Assembly (NCBI GenBank): GCA_009908945.1
Contig: JAAAOI010000049.1
Coordinates: forward strand, 1-39,592
Direction of reading: 5' to 3'
Source of the DNA: Bacteroidota bacterium
GTDB lineage: Bacteria > Bacteroidota > Rhodothermia > Rhodothermales > Salinibacteraceae
DNA length: 39,592 nucleotides
Numbering within the stretch: the first letter of the stretch is position 1; every line of letters begins with the position of its first letter. The position numbers were made by a program, and so were the translations under genes. This document shows positions 1 to 8,924 of this stretch, piece after piece. The notes beneath the pieces are model-generated. The model saw only the letters and a program-made list of their open reading frames with translations, did not search any database and was not told the DNA's origin.

Positions 1-1
1 C

Positions 2-97
2 GCAGGAGATCTCATTTCCGCCCAATCATGGTGGCGCAAGGAGCGACTTGAAGAGCCGCTTGAAGAGCGGCAGGCCACGAATGTAGAAGCTTCGTAA
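2..97 (+). CDS. possible C-terminal end of an unidentified upstream gene (partial)
   Basis: An open frame enters from the left edge and runs 31 codons to a TAA stop. Its tail is Glu/Arg rich and contains a 12-bp in-frame tandem repeat that gives LEEP then LEER. No family can be recognised from so short a piece. It could equally be non-coding DNA ahead of the rhodopsin promoter; the only support is the open frame and plausible codon use. Confidence 0.3.
   Translation, partial: AGDLISAQSWWRKERLEEPLEERQATNVEAS
47..70 (+). repeat. 12-bp tandem duplication
   Basis: Two adjacent copies of a 12-bp unit (47-58 and 59-70) differ only at the penultimate base. The repeat keeps the reading frame of the possible partial gene at the left edge. 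It belongs to a set of short tandem duplications scattered over the window. Confidence 0.7.
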
Positions 98-102
98 CGT
101 GG

Positions 103-132
103 TTGCAATACCGCTTGCCACACCTTTATACC
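103..132 (+). promoter_or_regulatory. candidate promoter of the rhodopsin gene
   Basis: TTGCAA (103-108) and TATACC (127-132) are separated by 18 bp and lie in the 200-bp gene-free stretch before the rhodopsin. The match to a sigma-70-like promoter is only fair, and promoter consensus in this phylum is not well defined, so this is a weak call. The rest of 133-288 shows nothing else recognisable. Confidence 0.25.
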
Positions 133-288
133 CACCGCGCTAAAGCGTACACTAATCAACTGAAAACCGCTTTCACGTGCCGGTTGAGCAAGTGCATGCT
201 TTCATGTTTTTCTGAAAGTTGCATTTCTCTTTGGCCGCTCCCGCGGTGCCACACGTGAAGGTCCCTCTTCCCTATTACATGCACTATC

Positions 289-295
289 AAGGAGG
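289..295 (+). promoter_or_regulatory. strong Shine-Dalgarno sequence of the rhodopsin gene
   Basis: AAGGAGG lies 8 bases before the ATG at 304. It is a near-perfect anti-16S match and fixes the start codon. Other genes in the window have no comparably strong site, suggesting that the rhodopsin is highly translated. Confidence 0.7.
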
Positions 296-303
296 CTTTA
301 CGA

Positions 304-1176
304 ATGGAGGACTTAATTGCACAGTTAGGCAACGCCACATTTGAGAACTATGTGGGGCTTGACACGGGCTACACGGAGATGGCCTACCAACTCTCCGCGC
401 ACGTACTAACGCTTGGCTACGCCGTGATGCTGGCCGGGCTTCTTTATTTTGTGCTGACCATCAAAACGGTCAAGCCAAAATACCGCATCTCGTCCGTACT
501 TTCTGTTGTAGTGATGGTCTCGGCCTTCCTGCTCCTGCTCGTGCAGCAGCAGAACTGGCTGAGCGCCTTTGAATACAACACGGACACAGCGACGTACATG
601 CTGAGCTCCACGAATCCGGGCGACCTCTTCAACAACGGGTATCGCTACCTGAACTGGCTCATCGATGTCCCGATGCTGCTGTTCCAGATCCTGTTTGTGG
701 TGACGCTCACCACGAGCAAGTTCAGTTCCGTGCGTAACCAGTTCTGGTTCTCTGGTACTGGTATGATCCTCACAGGGTACGCTGGCCAGTACTATGAGGT
801 AACCGATCCCACGCTGTTCTTCATCTGGGGCACCCTGTCAACGCTCTTCTTCTTCCACATTCTGTACCTGATGAAGAAGGTTATTGACGAAGGCAAGCAA
901 GGCGCACCGGCAGGCGCACAGGCGTACCTGAGCAACATCTGGGTCCTGTTCTTCATCACCTGGATGCTGTACCCGGGCGCGTACCTGATGCCGTACCTCT
1001 TCAGCTTCTCTGCCGAGCCGGCCTTGAGCGAAGCCGCGGTTGTAGCACGTCACATGACGTACACCGTTGCTGATGTTGGCTCCAAGGTGATCTACGGTAT
1101 CTTCCTCACGCTTGCTGCACAGGAGATGAGCAAGGAGGAAGGATACAACTGGGAGGAAATGGAGAGCGCGCTGTAA
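304..1176 (+). CDS. light-driven sodium-pump rhodopsin (NDQ type, KR2-like)
   Basis: This 290-residue seven-helix retinal protein is expected to export Na+ under light (H+ when Na+ is absent). Helix C reads RYLNWLIDVPMLLFQ, which gives the NDQ motif at N117, D121 and Q128 in place of the D-T-D of bacteriorhodopsin. Helix G carries DVGSK, with D257 and the retinal Schiff-base lysine K261. The N-terminal region with LGNATFEN, H33, D107 and R114 also match the Krokinobacter KR2 family, recalled from memory. Two positions that control ion selectivity on the cytoplasmic side of KR2 differ here: KR2 N61 corresponds to S64, and G263 corresponds to T269. The start is fixed by a strong Shine-Dalgarno sequence. 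The gene is monocistronic, followed by a terminator at 1200-1236. No retinal-forming dioxygenase gene lies beside it. Functional class is confident; actual ion preference is inferred. Confidence 0.96.
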   Translation: MEDLIAQLGNATFENYVGLDTGYTEMAYQLSAHVLTLGYAVMLAGLLYFVLTIKTVKPKYRISSVLSVVVMVSAFLLLLVQQQNWLSAFEYNTDTATYMLSSTNPGDLFNNGYRYLNWLIDVPMLLFQILFVVTLTTSKFSSVRNQFWFSGTGMILTGYAGQYYEVTDPTLFFIWGTLSTLFFFHILYLMKKVIDEGKQGAPAGAQAYLSNIWVLFFITWMLYPGAYLMPYLFSFSAEPALSEAAVVARHMTYTVADVGSKVIYGIFLTLAAQEMSKEEGYNWEEMESAL

Positions 1177-1199
1177 ACTGCTCTCTGCATCACGCTGCG

Positions 1200-1236
1200 A
1201 ACGCCTTCACGCCCACCGTGCGTGGAGGCGTTTTTT
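1200..1236 (+). terminator. rho-independent terminator of the rhodopsin gene
   Basis: A 13-bp stem (1200-1212 with 1220-1232, one G-U pair, 7-base loop) runs directly into a T6 tract. It lies 23 bp after the rhodopsin stop and isolates that gene from miaA. Confidence 0.9.
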
Positions 1237-1388
1237 ATGGAGCGGAGTTGCAGATACCTCAGTAAAAACAGCCCCAGGCGCACGCTTGACGATAAGGCGC
1301 CCCATTCGTATACTCCAATGAACCAATCATACATCCTGACTCACTGCTTGCACAAGATGCCTGCTGCTCAGCCGAGTGGCAGGTTTTC

Positions 1389-2292
1389 TTGTATACTACT
1401 GTATTTCCCATCCGGCCTATGCCCGCCGTATCTGCTGTACCGGTCCTCACCGGGCCTACGGGCGTCGGTAAAACGCGCTTGAGTCTGGAGCTCGGTACCA
1501 CTACGCCCGTGGAGATCATTTCAGCCGACAGTCGCCAGGTGTATACCGAGCTGTCGATCGGTACAGCTAAACCGGACATTCAGACACGAGCGAAGGTACC
1601 CCATCATTTTATTGATGAGCGCTCGGTCTTCGACGCCGACGACGCCTTTTCTGCAGGCACGTTTGCGCGTGAAGCCTGGAAGCGAATACACGAGATCCTG
1701 GAGCGCGGCCATCTGCCCCTGGTCGTCGGTGGCTCCACGCTGTACGTGCACGCCCTCCATGAGGGGCTCGCCGATATTCCCGACGTGCCACCGTCGATTG
1801 ATCGACCCAGAGACCGCCGCGGGAATGGATGCGACCAAGACGCGCCGTGTGCAGCGAGCCTTGGAGGTGTATGAGGCCACCGGGCGCCCGCTCTCCTACT
1901 ATCACCAGCAAACGCCGTCGCCCCCCTTCGACTTCGACGTTGTGGTGCTACACCGTGAGCGTCAGCAGCTGTATGACCGCATCAACGCACGGGTAGATGC
2001 GATGCTGGATGCAGGGTTAGTAGATGAGGTAACAGCGCTCGACGCACGTGGCGTGGACCGAGCGCGTTCACCTTTACGGACGATTGGCTACAAAGAGGTC
2101 TTTGCCTATCTGAGTGGCGACATTCCCTACGACGAGATGGTACGCCTGATCAAGCGCAACACCCGGCGCTATGCCAAACGACAGCTCACATGGTTCCGAC
2201 GGTACGACAGCTACGCATGGGTGGCAGCTGACGCGCCTATTGCGGATCTCCAGCCACATCTATCAGCCTTCAATCACATTGCCATGGGGTAA
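1389..2292 (+). pseudogene. miaA: tRNA dimethylallyltransferase, interrupted by an internal deletion/frameshift
   Basis: MiaA adds a dimethylallyl group to A37 of tRNAs that read codons starting with U. The first frame (1389 to about 1803) has the P-loop GPTGVGKT, DSRQVYTELSIGTAKPD and VGGSTLYVHALHEGL. The matching C-terminal part (from DPETAAGMD at about 1804, through TRRVQRALEVYEATG and RTIGYKEV) is in the +1 frame. At the junction (1797-1806) roughly 20-25 residues normally present between the two blocks are absent, so this is a deletion and not just a one-base error. The first frame otherwise ends at 1874. A start at 1419 (MPAVSAV) is also possible. As sequenced, the gene cannot make a full enzyme. 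The end overlaps the convergent glycosyltransferase-methyltransferase gene by about 30 bp. Confidence 0.85.
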
Positions 2293-4143
2293 GGCTTCCA
2301 GGACGACCACCCGGTGCAGGGGCGTGCCTTCGATGTGACGCATACGCCCTACCCCACCTGCATCCGCAATGGTCTGAAGCCAGCCTTCGCGTGACCGAAA
2401 TACGGCCGGTTGCTCTTCCATGGTGCCCCCGGAACGGACATAGTTTGCCAGCGCGTCTATCCGGCGCAACCCCCAGCACCACCAGGGCCCCTCGCAGGTC
2501 GATTCTATGATGATTACGCGATCCGACGCAACGCGTAGGGCCTCACGGAGCACCTGCACCGGGTCGGGCGTATGATGCAGCACAAACACGAGAGAGACCA
2601 CATGGACTGCGTTGGCGGGCAGGGGCAGCTTCTCCTCCTGCAGGTGAAGGAAGGGAAGGTCGGTTCGGTTTGAAGGGCGCACATCGGCCAATACAACATT
2701 AATACCCTCCTCCTGCAGGACTTCGCCCATGTACCCCTCTCCTGCGCCGAGGTCGAGCAATCGCACTGGAGGCGTAACGCTGGGTGCCATCTCTGAAAGC
2801 CGGGGCCTGAGCAGGGCCGCTTTTCCGCGCGCACGCCGCTTCATTGTCCAGGTCAGCAGGCCTGTACGCTGCTGATAGATCGCCCATCCGGCAAGTATAA
2901 CAAACCCCGTCCAGGAGAGCCAAACGAAGGCCCAATACGTTCCGTCGACGTACCGAGCGTACGTTCCCACCGACGCTACACTGAGCCACAGCCATGCCGG
3001 GTGATGTACACTGCTGATAAAGGGAAGCAGCGCCAGTACGGGCAGCAGGTACCATGGGTGTAGTGTTGTGGTTGTAATAAGGTAAATTGCAATAACGGAG
3101 TATAAAGTTAAGGCTACACCGTAGACGCCGCTGGGGCGCTGACGCGCGTTCCACCACAAGACCAAGGCGATGCCCCCCAGCCCCCCTACCGAGAGCAATG
3201 CGCTGACGATGTGACTGGTGTCCTGGTTGAACACCAGCCATCCGATCTCTTTCAGCAAAAAGTAGAGCCCGGCATTAAACTCAAAGTACGAGACGTACAG
3301 GCCCAGTGAGTCGACGATATGTAGCGCGTGGGCTGGCCGTACGTAGGCGGCAGTCAAGCCCAATGCGGCCACGAGTCCGGGCCAGAACGCCTTCCAGCCG
3401 TAGCGGGCGTACAGCACCAGCAAAAAAACAAAAGGATACAGCTTGACCAGCCCTGCCCCAGCGACAAGTATCGAGGCCATGCGCAGCCAGCCCTGATGCA
3501 GTGCCCACAGCGCCAGAAGCAGCAGTCCCACCATGACCGCCTCCGTGTGCGCCTGCCCGGCGACTTCAATCACGACCAGCGGATTCCATGCATAGAGCGC
3601 GGTCGATTGTGCAGATACCAAACGGCTGAGCGCCCAGACGCCAGCCATCTCAATCGCCACAAAACTACTCTTGAGCACGCCGTAGGCGACGTCAAACCCC
3701 GACTCGTAGAAAACGGCGGCCAGGGCAAAAAATACCTGGGACAGCGGCGGGTAGACGGAGTAGAACTCAGGCGAGTTCATCTGCTCAAACAGCGCCGTAT
3801 CGTGATAGGCCTGGAGGATCTCCTCAGCGGGCCGGTGGCCGTATGGATTGACCCCCTCCCACTGTAGCATTCCGTCCCACACGTACCGATAAACGTCGTC
3901 AGAGAGGAGCGGTGCCACCGGGAGCAGGGCAAGGCGCAACAGCAGGGCGCCAAGCAGCACGGCCCGGAGGCTCAGCGTTTCGGCTCGCCACAGCACAACA
4001 GATCCTATCGTTCCGGTGCCGCACAGAACCGTGAGCAGATACACGCGATCGGGGCTCCAAGCCTCCGGATGGTGGAGCAGCCAGGCCACCCCCGCCCCAC
4101 TCCCTAACGAAAGGGCAACCCCGATCCGAGACATGTTCCCCAT
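2263..4143 (-). CDS. membrane glycosyltransferase (GT-C, DUF2029/GT87-like) fused to a class I SAM methyltransferase
   Basis: A 626-residue protein with two unrelated halves. Residues 1 to about 425 are a polytopic membrane region with about ten or more hydrophobic segments. They include SDDVYRYVWDG (about 81-91) followed by GVNPYGH, typical of polyprenyl-phosphate-dependent mannosyltransferase-like GT-C enzymes, and a later TTTLHPWYLLP segment. After a basic linker (MKRRARGK), residues from about 455 form a Rossmann methyltransferase with LLDLGAGEGYMG as the SAM-binding motif I, then LPLPANAVHVVSLVFVLHH as the type-11 signature. Both halves look intact and are in one frame with no internal stop. 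The substrate is unknown; a cell-surface or lipid glycan is a guess. It is the last gene of the minus-strand cluster and converges on miaA. Confidence 0.8.
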   Translation of the reverse strand: MGNMSRIGVALSLGSGAGVAWLLHHPEAWSPDRVYLLTVLCGTGTIGSVVLWRAETLSLRAVLLGALLLRLALLPVAPLLSDDVYRYVWDGMLQWEGVNPYGHRPAEEILQAYHDTALFEQMNSPEFYSVYPPLSQVFFALAAVFYESGFDVAYGVLKSSFVAIEMAGVWALSRLVSAQSTALYAWNPLVVIEVAGQAHTEAVMVGLLLLALWALHQGWLRMASILVAGAGLVKLYPFVFLLVLYARYGWKAFWPGLVAALGLTAAYVRPAHALHIVDSLGLYVSYFEFNAGLYFLLKEIGWLVFNQDTSHIVSALLSVGGLGGIALVLWWNARQRPSGVYGVALTLYSVIAIYLITTTTLHPWYLLPVLALLPFISSVHHPAWLWLSVASVGTYARYVDGTYWAFVWLSWTGFVILAGWAIYQQRTGLLTWTMKRRARGKAALLRPRLSEMAPSVTPPVRLLDLGAGEGYMGEVLQEEGINVVLADVRPSNRTDLPFLHLQEEKLPLPANAVHVVSLVFVLHHTPDPVQVLREALRVASDRVIIIESTCEGPWWCWGLRRIDALANYVRSGGTMEEQPAVFRSREGWLQTIADAGGVGRMRHIEGTPLHRVVVLEALPHGNVIEG

Positions 4144-4161
4144 GCGTGAGGTCTGGAAAAG

Positions 4162-4581
4162 TTACGGGGAAGGCCGATGAAACACTGCATGCATTGTGCG
4201 GCCCTCAGTCTCATAGGTCACCTGGTCTGCCATGTGTTCGATCAGAAACAGCCCGCGGCCGCTCTCTTCCAACATGTTTTCAGTGTCGAGCGGATTGGCC
4301 ACGTCGGCAGGGTCGAATCCCCCGCCTTCATCCCGTACCCAGAGATGCACGGCCGTGTCTTCAGCGCGCACTTCAACACGGATTGGTTTGTCCTTGTCGA
4401 ATTTATTGCCATGGCGGATGGCATTGGTAGCGCCCTCTGTGGCAACCATGAGCAGCCGGTAGGCGAAGTCATCGGTGAAGCCATGCGTCTCCGAAAACCG
4501 CTCCACTTCCGCTACGATCACCTCAAGGCTTTCGTGAGCGCTGGGAAGCTTTAGCTGCAGAGCGTTACTGGAAGCATCCAT
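4162..4581 (-). CDS. RsbW/SpoIIAB-like serine-protein kinase (anti-sigma factor family)
   Basis: A single GHKL ATPase domain of 139 residues. The N-box is ATEGATNAIRHGN, the G1 box is VRDEGGGFD and the G2 box is GRGLFLI, the pattern of anti-sigma-factor kinases that phosphorylate STAS anti-anti-sigma proteins. No sigma factor or STAS partner lies beside it, so the target cannot be named. I chose the ATG at 4581; a TTG at 4596 would overlap the stop of the upstream peptidase gene and add five residues. The close packing indicates cotranscription with that gene. Confidence 0.8.
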   Translation of the reverse strand: MDASSNALQLKLPSAHESLEVIVAEVERFSETHGFTDDFAYRLLMVATEGATNAIRHGNKFDKDKPIRVEVRAEDTAVHLWVRDEGGGFDPADVANPLDTENMLEESGRGLFLIEHMADQVTYETEGRTMHAVFHRPSP

Positions 4582-4592
4582 GAGGGAATGGC

Positions 4593-5678
4593 TCAATCAA
4601 TCACGATGAGGTTCTTTGGCGCCGTGGTGAGGTTCACGCAGCTGCTGTCGCGCAGTACAACAATATCTTCAATGCGAACGCCGAAACGCTCGGGCAGGTA
4701 GATCCCGGGTTCAATGGTTACGGCCGCATCTGCGGGCAGTGGATACGATACATGGTAGGAAAGGCGAGGCCATTCGTGAACTTGAAGCCCCAGACCATGG
4801 CCGAGTCCGTGCGAGAAAAAGTCGCCATAGCCCGCTTCCTCAATCACGTCGCGCGCAACCGCGTCGAGAGCATCGGACGAGATGCCGGCGCGCGCAACCT
4901 CGATGGCCGCTTCCTGCGCGCGGCGGACCGTGGCGTAGACGTTCCGAGCCTCCTTCCCTGGCTCCCCTACCGCGACGGTTCGCGTCATGTCTGACGCGTA
5001 GCCATTCAGGAAGCATCCCATATCAATTACGACCAGCTCACCGGACGCTATTGGGCGATCTGTTGGCCGCGCGTGCGGAAGCGCGCCGCGCGGCCCTGCG
5101 GCTACGATCGGATCGAACGAAAGCTTATCGGCTCCTCGGTTGATGTGCTGGTACACGATTTGGGCTGCCACCTCGCGCTCCGTGACGCCGGGTTGTATGT
5201 GCTGCAACAGAAACGAGAACACCTCCTCGGTGATGAGCTGCGCCGCCCGGATGTGTTCGATCTCTTGCGCGGTCTTTTGCGCGACTGCTCGCGTCAGAAT
5301 CTCCTGCGCGCCGATCCATCTCACATCCGCCGTTTGCCCAGCCCACGTATCGCGCTGCGCCACCGACACATGATCGGCCTGGAAAAGAAGGCGTTCGATA
5401 CCGTCAAAAAAGCCTTCCTTTACCAGGTAGGGAAAGAGCTGATACCCCGGGACGTGCACGGTAGCCTCCGTGACTTCCTCCTGGGCCTGAACGGTATATC
5501 GCCCGTCTGTCACAAAATGCGCTTCCAGCCCCGCTGCTTCCGCCGCACGCCTGACAAAGAGCAGCCCATTCGAGCCGGTAAAGCCGCAGGCCCATCGGAT
5601 ATCAGGCAAAAAGGAGATTAGCGCCGCGTCCGCGTCGTGCTCCTTCAGCGACGCTCCGACGGTAGAAAGGAAAGACAT
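4593..5678 (-). CDS. M24 family metallopeptidase, Xaa-Pro aminopeptidase-like
   Basis: A 361-residue cytoplasmic enzyme expected to remove an N-terminal residue next to proline. The creatinase-like N-terminal domain (1 to about 135) precedes a pita-bread domain holding all five metal ligands: D219 and D230 (VIDMGCFLNGYASDMTRT), H294 (GLGHGLG), E323 (TIEPGIY) and E337 (VRIEDIV), plus the conserved H202. The frame is open upstream to 5819, but that part overlaps the end of guaB and is low complexity, so the ATG at 5678 (MSFLSTVG) is the start. It lies 46 bp downstream of guaB, in the same direction. Confidence 0.9.
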   Translation of the reverse strand: MSFLSTVGASLKEHDADAALISFLPDIRWACGFTGSNGLLFVRRAAEAAGLEAHFVTDGRYTVQAQEEVTEATVHVPGYQLFPYLVKEGFFDGIERLLFQADHVSVAQRDTWAGQTADVRWIGAQEILTRAVAQKTAQEIEHIRAAQLITEEVFSFLLQHIQPGVTEREVAAQIVYQHINRGADKLSFDPIVAAGPRGALPHARPTDRPIASGELVVIDMGCFLNGYASDMTRTVAVGEPGKEARNVYATVRRAQEAAIEVARAGISSDALDAVARDVIEEAGYGDFFSHGLGHGLGLQVHEWPRLSYHVSYPLPADAAVTIEPGIYLPERFGVRIEDIVVLRDSSCVNLTTAPKNLIVID

Positions 5679-5724
5679 AGCAGCACGAGCAGGTGAGCGA
5701 GATACCGATCGGTGGGGCTGGTCA

Positions 5725-7257
5725 TTACGAGCGTCGGATGTTATAATTCGGGGCTTCCTTGGTGATGTGGACGTTATGCGGGTGGCTTTCGTAGAGCCCC
5801 GAGGACGTGACGCGTACAAACTGTGCCTGCTCGTAGAGCGCCTTCACCGTGGCGCAGCCGCAGTAGCCCATGGCCGCCTGCAGTCCCCCGATCATTTGAT
5901 ACACTATTTCGCCCAGTGTGCCGCTGTACGGAACGCGCCCTTCGATGCCTTCAGGGACCAGCTTCTTCAGGTCGTCCTCTGCGTCCTGAAAATAGCGATC
6001 TTTGCTGCCCTCGCCCATCGCACTCACCGAGCCCATGCCGCGATAGCTCTTGTATTTGCGGCCTTCATAGATGATGGTCTCTCCTGGGCTCTCCTCCACG
6101 GCTGCGAACAGGCTACCGATCATCACGGTCTCTGCCCCGCCGGCCAGCGCCTTGGCGATGTCGCCCGTCTGCTTGATGCCGCCATCGGCGATGATGGGCA
6201 CCCCGTGCGCCCGCGCCTCTGCTGCACACTCCATCACCGCGTGGAGCTGTGGCACGCCTACGCCGGCAACCACGCGCGTCGTACAGATCGAGCCTGGGCC
6301 GATGCCCACTTTTACGGCGTCGACCCCCGCCTCAATGAGGTCGCGCGTTCCCTCGGCCGTGCCAACGTTGCCCGCAATCACATCCGGGCCCTCCAGGGCG
6401 TCGACTAATCTGCGCACCATGGCTAACACCCCAGCGGAGTGCCCGTGGGCGGTGTCGATCACAATAAAGTCGACCCCTGCCTGTTGGAGCGCCAGGGCTC
6501 GATCCATCGAATCCGGCGTGACGCCCACAGCGGCGCCTACTCGGAGCCGACCGTGCGCATCTTTCGCAGCCAGCGGATGCTTGCGCCGTTTCTCGATGTC
6601 TTTGAACGTGATCAGGCCTCGTAGCTTGTGCTCGCCATCGACAACCGGCAACTTCTCAATCTTATGCTCTTCCAGCATGGCCTCCGCCTCGTCCAGCGTC
6701 GTGCCGACAGGCGCTGTGATGAGCGGCTCCGTAGTCATCATCTCCTGTAGGGGCACGTCGTTGGACACCTGAAACCGAAGGTCCCGGTTGGTCACGATAC
6801 CCACGAGCGTATTTTCTGCGTTGACTACCGGGATACCGCCGATGTGGTAGCGTGCCATCATCCCCCGGGCGTCCGCAACCGTGCTGTCCGGGGTCAGGGT
6901 AATGGGATCCATGATCATGCCACTCTCGGACCGCTTGACGCGCCGAACCTGGCGGGCCTGCTCTTCGATGCTCATGCTTTTGTGCAAGACCCCGACCCCA
7001 CCTTCCCGAGCGAGCGCGATGGCCAACCCCGATTCCGTCACGGTGTCCATGGCCGCCGACACCACGGGCACGTTCAGGGTTATATTGCGCGTAAGCCGCG
7101 TAGCTGTATTCGCATCCCGCGGCATGACCTCCGAGTGGCCCGGGACGAGTAACACATCATCGTAGGTGAGGCCCTCAGCACGGACCTTTCGCTCGAAGAT
7201 GTCAGGCGTATCTGTACGAGGCGCTGTAGCTGGCGGATGGTGATTTGTTGCACTCAT
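5725..7257 (-). CDS. guaB: inosine-5'-monophosphate dehydrogenase
   Basis: Catalyses the NAD-dependent oxidation of IMP to XMP, the committed step to guanine nucleotides. The 510 residues hold the TIM barrel, split by two CBS domains (about 118-165 and 176-225). The catalytic cysteine is C325 in [11 protein letters not shown], and the downstream flap has the YRGMGS motif. Length is normal for bacterial GuaB. It sits between the rluB-like gene and the M24 peptidase gene on the minus strand, probably in the same transcript. Confidence 0.97.
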   Translation of the reverse strand: MSATNHHPPATAPRTDTPDIFERKVRAEGLTYDDVLLVPGHSEVMPRDANTATRLTRNITLNVPVVSAAMDTVTESGLAIALAREGGVGVLHKSMSIEEQARQVRRVKRSESGMIMDPITLTPDSTVADARGMMARYHIGGIPVVNAENTLVGIVTNRDLRFQVSNDVPLQEMMTTEPLITAPVGTTLDEAEAMLEEHKIEKLPVVDGEHKLRGLITFKDIEKRRKHPLAAKDAHGRLRVGAAVGVTPDSMDRALALQQAGVDFIVIDTAHGHSAGVLAMVRRLVDALEGPDVIAGNVGTAEGTRDLIEAGVDAVKVGIGPGSICTTRVVAGVGVPQLHAVMECAAEARAHGVPIIADGGIKQTGDIAKALAGGAETVMIGSLFAAVEESPGETIIYEGRKYKSYRGMGSVSAMGEGSKDRYFQDAEDDLKKLVPEGIEGRVPYSGTLGEIVYQMIGGLQAAMGYCGCATVKALYEQAQFVRVTSSGLYESHPHNVHITKEAPNYNIRRS

Positions 7258-7306
7258 GACGATGGAGCTGCTGTGGATGAGAGACGTTACGGAGGGCTAC
7301 GAGGGA

Positions 7307-8068
7307 CTACTTGAGCTTCACGTGGTTTTTCAGGTGCTGTACTTCATGTCCTTGCAGATGCCGCCACTCCCCACGCTCCAGCCCATCAGTGGTGAGGCCA
7401 GCATAGTTCACGCGCTCCAACGCGACCACTTCGTGGCCGAGGGCTTCCATCATACGGCGAATTTGGCGGTTGCGCCCTTCATGGAGCATAAGGCCGATTT
7501 CTTCGCGGCGCTTGGGGTTGATGTAGGTCACGCGGTCGGCACTGGCTCTGCCATCCTCCAACTCCACCCCCCGCCGTAGGCGGTCGATTTCGTGCGGGTC
7601 GATCGTGTTCTGCGTGCGCACGCGATACAGTTTCTTGGTATCGTACCGCGGATGCATCAGACGGTGCGCAAGATCGCCATCGTTGGTCAAGAGGAGCACG
7701 CCTACCGTATCACGATCCAGCCGGCCCACGGGAAAGAGCCCATCGCGGATGTCCGCCGGTAGGCTCACAAGGTCCATCACGGTGTCACGGCCCTTCTCGT
7801 CGTCGGTCGTGCTGATGGTATCTTTCGGCTTATTGAGGAGGATGTATCGGAGCGATTGCGGCGAGATGGTGCGGCCATTTACTTCAACTGTGTCTCCTGG
7901 CATCACCCGATACCAGTAAGCCTCTGCGGTCTCACCGTTCACGCGGACACGCCCCGCGTCTATCAGGTCGTCGGCCTTACGGCGCGAGGTAACCCCTGCT
8001 TTTGCAATATACTTGTTGAGCCGGATGCCATCGGCATCTGAGGACGTATGCGGGTTGTTTGCTGCCAT
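7307..8068 (-). CDS. RsuA/RluB-family rRNA pseudouridine synthase
   Basis: A 253-residue protein with an N-terminal S4 RNA-binding domain (about 15-60, RLNKYIAKAGVTSRRKADDL), then the synthase domain with catalytic D118 in GRLDRDT and the conserved VGVLLLTNDG. It ends with the LHEGRNRQIRRM motif typical of the RluB/RsuA group. It isomerises uridine in rRNA; whether the target is 23S U2605 (RluB) or 16S U516 (RsuA) cannot be settled here. RluB is favoured because it lies directly after scpA-scpB, an arrangement common in many bacteria. Confidence 0.93.
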   Translation of the reverse strand: MAANNPHTSSDADGIRLNKYIAKAGVTSRRKADDLIDAGRVRVNGETAEAYWYRVMPGDTVEVNGRTISPQSLRYILLNKPKDTISTTDDEKGRDTVMDLVSLPADIRDGLFPVGRLDRDTVGVLLLTNDGDLAHRLMHPRYDTKKLYRVRTQNTIDPHEIDRLRRGVELEDGRASADRVTYINPKRREEIGLMLHEGRNRQIRRMMEALGHEVVALERVNYAGLTTDGLERGEWRHLQGHEVQHLKNHVKLK

Positions 8069-8130
8069 AAATAGAATAGGTGATAGGTAGAGGTACTGAT
8101 AACGGGCGGCCGCTCCGTCCGTGCCCTGCG

Positions 8131-8877
8131 TTACGCAGCCTTCCCGGTCGCTTCATCAGGCCCCGCGTCTTCGTCCGTTTGCGGTGGTCCATCCGCAGCA
8201 GCAACGCCATTGGCCGAGGGGTCGGGGCCATCGCTCGGACGCTGCTGCACAGGGAGCTCGCGCAACAGCATTAGCTCGGCGCGCTCCTCGTCGAAGGCGG
8301 GGTCGTCGAGCAGTTCTTCGATAGATCGCAGATCAGGCAAATCGTCTGCTGTATCGAGGCCAAAGGCCACGAGAAACTCCTCCGTCGTGCCATACAGCAA
8401 TGGCCGGCCTATGGCATCACTGCGGCCCACGACATCGATAAGATCGAGCCCCATCAGCTTTCGGAGGGCGTAGCCTGCATCCACCCCGCGCACGTAATCT
8501 ACCTCGGGCTTGGTCGTGGGCTGCCGATAAGCGACCACCGCCAGCGTCTCCATCAATGACCGTGAAAGGGAGCGTTGGTGGCGCTGCGTGCGAAAGGCTT
8601 TCAAGTAGGGAGCTACTGCGTGCGCGGTCGTCATGCGGAAGCCACCGGCCCAGCGCTCAATCTGCACGCCGTGCTGCCCGGCGGCATAGCGTTCGTTGAG
8701 CCGCTTTACGGCGTCTTCAATAGCACCAAGCTCCGGGGCTTGGCCTCGCACCTCATGCACGACCTCGGCAATGCGCTTGGGCGGCAGCGGATCGGCCGCC
8801 GCGAAGATCAGCGCCTCCACAATCTGGTGCAGGCGTCGTTCAGACTCGGTATACTCAGATGTAGGCCGTACGTCCAT
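8131..8877 (-). CDS. scpB: segregation and condensation protein B
   Basis: A 248-residue protein of two winged-helix domains (IVEALIFAAADPLPPKRIAEV at the start; the second around SLMETLAVVAYRQPTTKPEV). ScpB dimers bind the kleisin ScpA and complete the SMC condensin complex that compacts and separates chromosomes. The C-terminal tail after about residue 200 is acidic and low in complexity. The gene lies 47 bp downstream of scpA, as expected. Confidence 0.94.
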   Translation of the reverse strand: MDVRPTSEYTESERRLHQIVEALIFAAADPLPPKRIAEVVHEVRGQAPELGAIEDAVKRLNERYAAGQHGVQIERWAGGFRMTTAHAVAPYLKAFRTQRHQRSLSRSLMETLAVVAYRQPTTKPEVDYVRGVDAGYALRKLMGLDLIDVVGRSDAIGRPLLYGTTEEFLVAFGLDTADDLPDLRSIEELLDDPAFDEERAELMLLRELPVQQRPSDGPDPSANGVAAADGPPQTDEDAGPDEATGKAA

Positions 8878-8924
8878 GAATGGGCAGCACGTGGCGGTGG
8901 ATGAGGAGGGAGCAGACGAGGAAG

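Noticed and set aside
4593-5819. Longer N-terminus for the M24 peptidase, starting at 5819
   Set aside because: The extra 47 residues overlap the end of guaB and are low complexity; the family start is at 5678.
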